From positions 1 to 12,274 of the forward strand of contig CANQNA010000033.1 in NCBI GenBank assembly GCA_947625005.1: a DNA stretch of 12,274 nt, given 5' to 3'. Origin of the DNA: an uncultured Bacilli bacterium. GTDB taxonomy: Bacteria > Bacillota_I > Bacilli_A > RF39 > UBA660. The position numbers were made by a program, and so were the translations under genes. The notes beneath the pieces were generated by a model, which worked only from the letters and a program-made list of their open reading frames with translations, was not told the origin of the DNA and ran no database searches. Of the stretch, positions 7,254 to 12,274 are shown one piece after another (the first letter of the stretch is position 1; each line of letters opens with the position of its first letter).

Positions 7254-9899
7254 CTAATTAACTTTATTTCCTATCGTTTCATCCACTTTAAAATGTATAT
7301 AATACGTAAGTGGAATACTATCATCAAAAGATAATCCATCTTTTAATGTTAATTCACATTTCACTTCTAATGGTTCTAATTCATAATTTCTAATTCCAAA
7401 TGCTTCCCAATAACTCTTATTTACTGCTTTTGCAAAATAAGGTAAAATCGATAATCCAAAATCTTCAAAATTTTCATCAGTAATATTTTCTGATTCAATT
7501 ATGACTGGATCCATATTAGCAAAATATAAAGTCATTGATTTTACATATTCTAATCCTAACAATTTTTGCATTGTCGTTTTCACTCCAGAACCTGCAACAG
7601 TTCCTAAAACACTATTTTGTTTTTCTTTTGTAATTAAAAGAATTTCATTCCCATTCACTTCAATATGATATTTTTGATAATTATTTTTTACTGTATTTTT
7701 TTCAATTTCATTTAACCAATGTTTTCCAAAATCTATAAAAGATTCTTTTTCCAAAATTTTATTACTTGTAAAATCAATCGTATATTCTTTTTCAAAATCT
7801 CCTGTATTAGATATCGCAGTTTGATCATCTAAAACAATTTTTACTTGTAATGATTTTTGATTGAATGAATTTACCATACGATCTTCATATTTTTCTAATG
7901 ATGTATTGGTAAAAGACTCTAGAAAACTATCATAATTGTCTTTTGTAATTGTATATTCTTTATTATTATAAATTACAATGACTTCTTTAACAAATCCTTC
8001 TGCAAAGACTTTTTCATTATTTTCTTTTAATGATGTCTCTTGAATTTTTTTAGAAGCATTAATCAGCTTTACATGAATTTCGTTGTTATCAAATGTTGTT
8101 TCAAATGTATTTGAATCCATAATACTCATTAAAATAAAGTCATCAATATTCACAATTTTTACATATTTAGAGTAAAGTTCAATTCCCTCTTTAGGAATAA
8201 TAGGATTTAATTCAAAATCATAAAGTTTTCCATCTTTTGTAAACCACCCTACAAATTGATAATTTTCTTTCGAAGGACTCTCTGGTACTTCTACATTTTC
8301 TCCTTCTTCTTGAACAACTCCTTTATATAATTTGTCTTCATCATAGAAAACAATAGTATATGAACTAACATCAAAGTGAGCTTCTAACGTAATGTTCTCT
8401 TTGATAAGAGTTTCTTTATCAAATTCATTTAGTCCTTTCATCCAAGTTAAAGTATAATATTCCTTTGATATTTTAGGATATTCCTCTTCAGTTAAAGTTT
8501 CTCCATATTTTTTAGTAATAGAGCTTACTTTGGTTCCTTCATTCATAAAATCAATAACAAACTCTTTTTTCTTTGCTTGAGCAGAAACAGTTACATTTTC
8601 ATCAACTGTAAATTCATAACTCATATCACTAGATACTTTTTTATCTTGAACAAACCATCCCACAAAATCATAGCCCTCTTCTAAAGTAGCATTCAATTTC
8701 ACTTTGGATTTATAATAGTATTCTTGTGATTTTGTAACATCTTTTATTCCTTCTGTTTTTTCTGCTGTCACCACAAATTTATTTCTCTTATAATAAATTT
8801 CAATAATAGTAGACCCATCTCCCAAAATCTTTTGATCCGACTTTTTATCTAATGTAAATCCATAAACTTCTTTAGGAGAGAGATTTATATTCGTGTCGGT
8901 TACACCGACATAATTTTCTTCTTCATAATCTTTATAGTTTCCAGTCATATCCATATAATAAGTTCTTACTTTATATGGAGTTTCTGTATTTGGAGATGCT
9001 AGAGCAGTCAATGAGACATTTTCACTTGGCATCGTAAAGGTATAATTCATATCTTTAGATTGCTGAGACCAACTCTCAAAATGATATCCCATACTTACAT
9101 CTGCTTTTACAGTTACATTTGCGCCATAATAATATTCTCCATTACCATTAACACTGATAACACCTAAACCTTTTTCTACAGTTACTTTATATTTTTTTCT
9201 TACATAATAGTAACGAATTACTTGATTTTCATTCTTTTGCAAAGTAATTGTTTTTACTTCTGGACTTATAAATCCTTCATATGTTTTTACTTTAGGAGTT
9301 ACTACTGTACCATAATCTTGAGTAATTATATCTGTTTGATAAGGATTTTTTGAATAAGTTCCATTTGTATCCATTAAATAATGTTCTACTTTTAATGTAA
9401 CTTTTTTATCTTCTCCCCATTTAGCTTCAAGAGTTATATCTTGATCAATAAGGGTATCAAAATCAAATGCAGTATCTTGTGTATACCATCCTAAAAAGAT
9501 ATAACCTTTCTTTACAGGATTCTCTGGTTTAGATACTTTTTCATGATAAGTAACAAAACTTTCTTTTTTCTCTGTTCCATCTATAAATGTAACTTTATAA
9601 GTTCGTTTTTCCCATCTTGCTTCTAAAGTAACATTTTCAGTAATTTCTTTTGAAAAATCAAATTTTTCTTCTCCAACATACCATCCTAAAAAAGTATATC
9701 CTTCTTTGGTAGGATTTTCTGGTTCTTCAAAAGTATTACCTTTAATCACCATACTTGTTTCAAGTATGCTATCATCTATTTTTAATGACACTTCAAATTT
9801 TTCTTTTTTAAACAAAAATAAACATAATACGCCTAATAAAACAATAACTATTAACGTAATAATACTTCCAATAATAATATTTTTCTTCTTGGCATTCAT
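7254..9899 (-). CDS. Membrane-anchored surface protein: InlB-type repeat stalk with novel C-terminal domain pair
   Basis: This 881-residue protein has the same plan as the 1838-residue one downstream. A transmembrane anchor (about 8-30, flanked by Lys on both sides) is followed by InlB B-repeats at 34-97 and 100-162, two VEHY/GEYYYG units (166-302, 307-442), and further InlB-type repeats at 446-510 and 513-580. The first 160 residues are clearly paralogous to the neighbour: both have PTK(D/E)GYTFxGWYVxxEKFDF near residue 63-82. The C-terminal 300 residues (583-881) are different: no Gly-rich repeats, but two divergent copies of a domain that resembles the tandem units of the gene upstream. 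No sortase motif or C-terminal anchor is present. It is probably extracellular, displayed on a stalk from the membrane; its ligand is unknown. The ATG at 9897-9899 follows AGAGGGGG with a rather long 10-base gap; no better in-frame start is visible. Confidence 0.9.
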   Translation of the reverse strand: MNAKKKNIIIGSIITLIVIVLLGVLCLFLFKKEKFEVSLKIDDSILETSMVIKGNTFEEPENPTKEGYTFLGWYVGEEKFDFSKEITENVTLEARWEKRTYKVTFIDGTEKKESFVTYHEKVSKPENPVKKGYIFLGWYTQDTAFDFDTLIDQDITLEAKWGEDKKVTLKVEHYLMDTNGTYSKNPYQTDIITQDYGTVVTPKVKTYEGFISPEVKTITLQKNENQVIRYYYVRKKYKVTVEKGLGVISVNGNGEYYYGANVTVKADVSMGYHFESWSQQSKDMNYTFTMPSENVSLTALASPNTETPYKVRTYYMDMTGNYKDYEEENYVGVTDTNINLSPKEVYGFTLDKKSDQKILGDGSTIIEIYYKRNKFVVTAEKTEGIKDVTKSQEYYYKSKVKLNATLEEGYDFVGWFVQDKKVSSDMSYEFTVDENVTVSAQAKKKEFVIDFMNEGTKVSSITKKYGETLTEEEYPKISKEYYTLTWMKGLNEFDKETLIKENITLEAHFDVSSYTIVFYDEDKLYKGVVQEEGENVEVPESPSKENYQFVGWFTKDGKLYDFELNPIIPKEGIELYSKYVKIVNIDDFILMSIMDSNTFETTFDNNEIHVKLINASKKIQETSLKENNEKVFAEGFVKEVIVIYNNKEYTITKDNYDSFLESFTNTSLEKYEDRMVNSFNQKSLQVKIVLDDQTAISNTGDFEKEYTIDFTSNKILEKESFIDFGKHWLNEIEKNTVKNNYQKYHIEVNGNEILLITKEKQNSVLGTVAGSGVKTTMQKLLGLEYVKSMTLYFANMDPVIIESENITDENFEDFGLSILPYFAKAVNKSYWEAFGIRNYELEPLEVKCELTLKDGLSFDDSIPLTYYIHFKVDETIGNKVN
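7275..8153 (-). repeat. Two divergent copies of an unrecognised domain at the C-terminus of the 881-residue protein
   Basis: Copy a spans residues 583-711 (7767-8153) and copy b 712-875 (7275-7766). Each shows the order strand pair, helical stretch, a strand reading like VKEVIVIYN (637-645, a) or VKSMTLYFA (786-794, b), an acidic segment NYDSF (655) or NFEDF (810), a helix, and a final strand pair ending YTIDF (706) or YYIHF (866). The tandem units of the gene at 9986-12274 follow the same order, and copy a shares their FAxGxxKxV motif: FAEGFVKEV (632-640) against FAKGATKAV. Homology is inferred from pattern at low identity. Confidence 0.5.
8160..9800 (-). repeat. Stalk of the 881-residue protein: InlB B-repeats and two VEHY/GEYYYG units
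   Basis: Residues 34-580 are four InlB-type repeats enclosing two two-part units. The first unit opens VEHYLMDTNGTY (171) and its second half contains GEYYYGANV (254); the next opens with a worn form, VRTYYMDMTGNY (311), and continues to QEYYYKSKV (392). The repeat at 446-510 is degenerate and has TWMKG in place of GWY. The order of modules at the N-terminal end is the same as in the neighbouring protein, which points to duplication of a whole gene followed by change in stalk length and head. Confidence 0.82.
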
Positions 9900-9909
9900 A
9901 CTTCTTATG

Positions 9910-9917
9910 CCCCCTCT
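9910..9917 (-). promoter_or_regulatory. Ribosome binding site of the 881-residue surface protein
   Basis: Minus-strand AGAGGGGG, preceded by TAGAA, lies ten bases before the ATG at 9897-9899. The spacing is a little long for a Shine-Dalgarno, but no other in-frame ATG, GTG or TTG fits better. Confidence 0.65.
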
Positions 9918-9937
9918 TTCTACAACAAAATAAGTAT

Positions 9938-9972
9938 GGCAAAACTCGCTTCAAGAGAAACGAGTTTTTGCC
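9938..9972 (-). terminator. Strong intergenic hairpin, possible terminator or partial read-through filter
   Basis: The minus-strand RNA begins GGCAAAAACTCGTTTC, then a TCTT loop, and ends GAAGCGAGTTTTGCC. This gives about 15 paired bases with one bulged A and one G-U pair, which would make the RNA fold better from the minus strand than from the plus strand. It starts 13 bases after the TAA of the repeat-protein gene. Its U-run is only four long and is itself part of the stem base, so termination may be incomplete. I find no convincing promoter between it and the 881-residue gene, which suggests that gene may depend on read-through. Confidence 0.6.
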
Positions 9973-9985
9973 TCTTTATAAATTT

Positions 9986-12274
9986 TTATTCAGCTGATGG
10001 TCCTTTAAATTCTAAAATATATTCTAAATCATAAGAACTTTCTTGAGCATCCAAATAACTAAATTTTGCATTAGCTTTCTTTCCAACAATATCTTTATAA
10101 GACATAGTAAATGCAGCACTTTCAGGATTTGCTTTTTCAGCCATTTTGCCAAGTAGTTCTAATGCAACCTTAATTAATTCACTACCATCTTGTAACTTAC
10201 TTTTATCTACTTGCGTAGTGTCTGATTTATCATTTACAGTATAACTTGCACCAGTTGAACCTTGAGCAAAAGTTGTAAACATTGATAATATTGGTGAAGC
10301 TCCAAACACAGCTTTAGTATTCCCATTAGAATTCTGACTTGCAGTTATAAGTTGATCAATATCTGCTCCAACAAGTAAAAATGTAAATAAAGGTATTTCT
10401 TCAGTAGTACCTGCTGTTGTAAGATGAAAAATTACGTGATTTCCATTCGAATTATATTCAATACTTTCTACTGCCTTGTATGCTTTATCAATTACTTCTT
10501 GATTTAAAAACATTTGGGAAGTTCCATCTAGTTGTTCAATCTTTGCTTTTTGTTCTGCCGTAAGCGTATGATTAACATTTTGAATAGAAGTATTTAATTT
10601 TGTTGCCAATTCAGCAATCACTGTATCATTTTTAGATTCTCTTTCTTCTTTTGTTAAAACATGATAAGTAAAATGAATAGAGTATTCTGAGGTAACATTT
10701 TCTTTTGTTTTATCTACTGGATAAACAAATTCAATATCAACTCTTACATTATCTAAATCTTTATAAGTTACATTTGAGAACTCTTCTGCATCACTACCAT
10801 TTTCTTTGGCAACAGCAAGCAAAATTTCTTCTATAATTTGCTTAGCCGTTTTTTGACCTAATTCAACTTTTGTTCCACCATCTAATGCTAATGCAATAAC
10901 AGCAGCATCTTTAGTTACTTTATAGTAAACTTCAGTAGCACCTTCTTTTAATGATGTAATTGAGTTTACTAAAGCAGAACCTTCAGTTGTCAAAGAGTCA
11001 CTAACAATATTTTCTTGACCTGCTTCTGATAATGTAACATCTAAAGAATTTGCAGTTGCTTTAACTTCTTCAATATTTACATTATTTTTAGTAAGGCCTT
11101 CATTACCAGCTAATGCTTCAACTTGTTTTTTAAGATTTTCATTTTTCGTTGCTTGTGCTGATTGCACAACATTTTTAGCTGAGAAAAATAAAGTATATTT
11201 TACATCTACTGTTTGATTTGAACCTGGAACACTGTAAGTAAATGTTGCTGTAACGGATTTACCAACAACCTCACCATAAGTAAGATTTGCTGCATCTTCT
11301 ATATTTTTACCTGCCATAGCAGTTAATAATTCTTTAGCTAATTTTTTTGGATCACTAAAATCAGTTACGTTTGTTTGAGATTTACCATCTACTGTATATA
11401 CAGCTTTAGTAGCACCTTTTGCAAATTCTTTAAAAATATCAATGATATCTTTATCATCAACTGTTTTTAATGCTAGGAATGATGCTAAAGGAGTTGTTAA
11501 ACCATCTTGACTTACATCAAATGCTAAAATACTAGGTTCTCCAGGAGTATAATCAATATTTTCTAAAGCCTTATATTGCTCAGAATTTAACAATTGCTTC
11601 GCTTCTTCAATGTATTTACTTGCTAAAGTATTGTTCCCTTCTTCTCTTAATTTTTTTTCTTCCGTCATGTTTGGAGTATATTCAAATTTTAAAGTATAGT
11701 TTACGTCTACATCTTGTCCATCATATCCAGGAACATCTTTATAAGTAAATGTTGCAGTTACTGGTGTAGCATTTACAACATCTTCATAAGTAAGGTCAGC
11801 TGCTGAATCTTTTCCTAAATTAGGATTCTTTTTCTTAGCAATTGCAAGTAATAACTTACCAGCTAAAGAAATAGGATTATCAAAATTATCAACATTTACA
11901 GGAGTAGTATCAACAGTATAAGTAGCCTTTACAGCACCACTGGCAAATAAGCCAAAAATGTTATTGATAGAAGTTTCCCCATCTCCTGTAACAGTTAAGA
12001 AATCAGTTAAATTTTTTAACAAACCATCTCTTGAAACTGTAAATGTTAAAGTATTATTTGAAGAATCATAATTAACTTTTGTCAAAGCTGTATAAGATGC
12101 TAATTTACTATCCAATTTAGCTTTGTAATCATTTAAAAGTTTATCATTTGATTCATCTTTTTTAGTTTTTGCTTCATTTTTATCTAAAGTATATTTGAAA
12201 TTCAAAGTATAATTAACTTTTTGTTCAAATCCATTTAAATTATAAGTAAATGTTGCAGTTGCAGTTGTATTTGC
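9986..12274 (-). CDS. Large tandem-repeat protein of unrecognised domain type, 5' end outside window
   Basis: The 762 codons present form the C-terminal part of a larger gene. The frame is open to the edge of the window: the first 30 residues visible (including TFTYNLNGFEQKVNYTL) are the tail of a repeat whose body lies outside. Four further complete units follow, at about residues 31-201, 202-369, 370-540 and 541-759 of the visible part, and the protein ends in GPSAE. Each unit has a charged helical lead, a strand pair (such as ILAFDV), a helix, FAxGAxKAxYTV, a helix like LAKELLTAMA, LTYxDVV, and a closing strand pair ATFTY...VxYTLxF. There is no Cys and no Trp in the visible part, no sortase motif and no C-terminal membrane segment. 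Export and function cannot be judged without the N-terminus; the neighbouring surface proteins and the shared domain suggest a surface role. I do not recognise the family. Confidence 0.88.
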   Translation of the reverse strand, partial: ANTTATATFTYNLNGFEQKVNYTLNFKYTLDKNEAKTKKDESNDKLLNDYKAKLDSKLASYTALTKVNYDSSNNTLTFTVSRDGLLKNLTDFLTVTGDGETSINNIFGLFASGAVKATYTVDTTPVNVDNFDNPISLAGKLLLAIAKKKNPNLGKDSAADLTYEDVVNATPVTATFTYKDVPGYDGQDVDVNYTLKFEYTPNMTEEKKLREEGNNTLASKYIEEAKQLLNSEQYKALENIDYTPGEPSILAFDVSQDGLTTPLASFLALKTVDDKDIIDIFKEFAKGATKAVYTVDGKSQTNVTDFSDPKKLAKELLTAMAGKNIEDAANLTYGEVVGKSVTATFTYSVPGSNQTVDVKYTLFFSAKNVVQSAQATKNENLKKQVEALAGNEGLTKNNVNIEEVKATANSLDVTLSEAGQENIVSDSLTTEGSALVNSITSLKEGATEVYYKVTKDAAVIALALDGGTKVELGQKTAKQIIEEILLAVAKENGSDAEEFSNVTYKDLDNVRVDIEFVYPVDKTKENVTSEYSIHFTYHVLTKEERESKNDTVIAELATKLNTSIQNVNHTLTAEQKAKIEQLDGTSQMFLNQEVIDKAYKAVESIEYNSNGNHVIFHLTTAGTTEEIPLFTFLLVGADIDQLITASQNSNGNTKAVFGASPILSMFTTFAQGSTGASYTVNDKSDTTQVDKSKLQDGSELIKVALELLGKMAEKANPESAAFTMSYKDIVGKKANAKFSYLDAQESSYDLEYILEFKGPSAE
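9998..12184 (-). repeat. Four tandem copies of an unrecognised ~170-residue domain
   Basis: Units lie at 11672-12184, 11168-11671, 10655-11167 and 9998-10654; the remains of a preceding unit occupy 12185-12274. The two units nearest the edge are most alike: GAVKATYTVD and GATKAVYTVD, DLTYEDVV and NLTYGEVV, VTATFTY in both. The third is more diverged (GATEVYYKV, NVTYKDL, VDIEFVY). The fourth is longer (about 219 residues) because of an extra helical segment and an insertion near QNSNGNTKAVFG, yet keeps FAQGSTGASYTV, MSYKDIVGKK and ANAKFSY. Divergence towards the C-terminus suggests growth of the array by duplication at its N-terminal side. Confidence 0.8.

Noticed and set aside
7246..7258. Identical 13-base minus-strand word before two genes (1599-1611 and 7246-7258), first taken for a shared regulatory motif
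   Set aside because: Its core AGAAAGTAGG is one base from the full complement of the 16S 3' end, so it is explained as an extended Shine-Dalgarno.
12203..12205. TTG as the start codon of the repeat-protein gene
   Set aside because: The frame is open and repeat-like for another 23 codons up to the window edge, and there is no Shine-Dalgarno before the TTG. The gene starts outside the window.
1721..12274. Sortase-anchored proteins, as is common for InlB-repeat and MucBP-like proteins
   Set aside because: None of the three C-termini has an LPXTG-like motif, a hydrophobic segment or a basic tail; they end ...KIDHPE, ...IGNKVN and ...GPSAE.
1..12274. CRISPR array, tRNA or rRNA genes, transposase or integrase
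   Set aside because: The repeats seen are diverged protein modules, not short identical repeats with spacers. No RNA gene or mobile-element protein is recognisable, and nearly all sequence is accounted for by the minus-strand genes.

Overview
This is a low-GC window (roughly 30% by eye) from a Gram-positive-type bacterium, most likely an uncultured gut member of the Bacillota (Bacilli/Erysipelotrichia-like). The reasons are AT-rich codon use, extended Shine-Dalgarno sequences close to AGAAAGGAGG, long stalk proteins built of InlB B-repeat (Flg_new) modules, and an AAA-ATPase-like/DUF1703-type family that is typically multi-copy in gut anaerobes. TAA, TAG and TGA all act as stops and Trp is read from TGG, so the code is standard and not the Mycoplasma code. 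Assignment below class level is not supported. Every gene lies on the minus strand, so transcription runs from high to low coordinates.

Layout in transcription order: (i) 12274-9986, the 3' part of a large gene that enters from outside the window. It encodes tandem units of about 170 residues (the last about 219) of a domain I do not recognise, with no Cys and no Trp. (ii) 9972-9938, a strong hairpin between genes, possibly a terminator or a partial transcription filter. (iii) 9899-7254, an 881-residue membrane-anchored surface protein: N-terminal transmembrane anchor, a stalk of InlB-type modules, and a C-terminal region that looks like two divergent copies of the same unrecognised domain. 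(iv) 7237-1721, an 1838-residue paralogue with the same anchor and stalk plan, a longer stalk and a different head (a region of unknown fold, then GLUG repeats). Only 16 bases separate it from the gene before it. It ends in an intrinsic terminator that overlaps its stop codon. (v) 1589-378, a 403-residue AAA-ATPase-like protein with its own promoter, lacking the C-terminal PD-(D/E)XK nuclease domain usual in this family. (vi) 192-1, the first 64 codons of a second AAA-ATPase-like protein, also with its own promoter, leaving the window.

Genes (iii) and (iv), perhaps with (i), look like a surface-protein locus in which one stalk design carries different tips, probably for adhesion or matrix binding (inference). 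The stalks contain a two-part unit seen seven times: a 'VEHY...YYY' module that is always followed by a 'GEYYYG' module. The most novel element is the unrecognised domain shared, at low similarity, by (i) and the C-terminus of (iii). The AAA-ATPase-like pair is a separately transcribed tandem duplication and nothing in the sequence ties it to the surface proteins.
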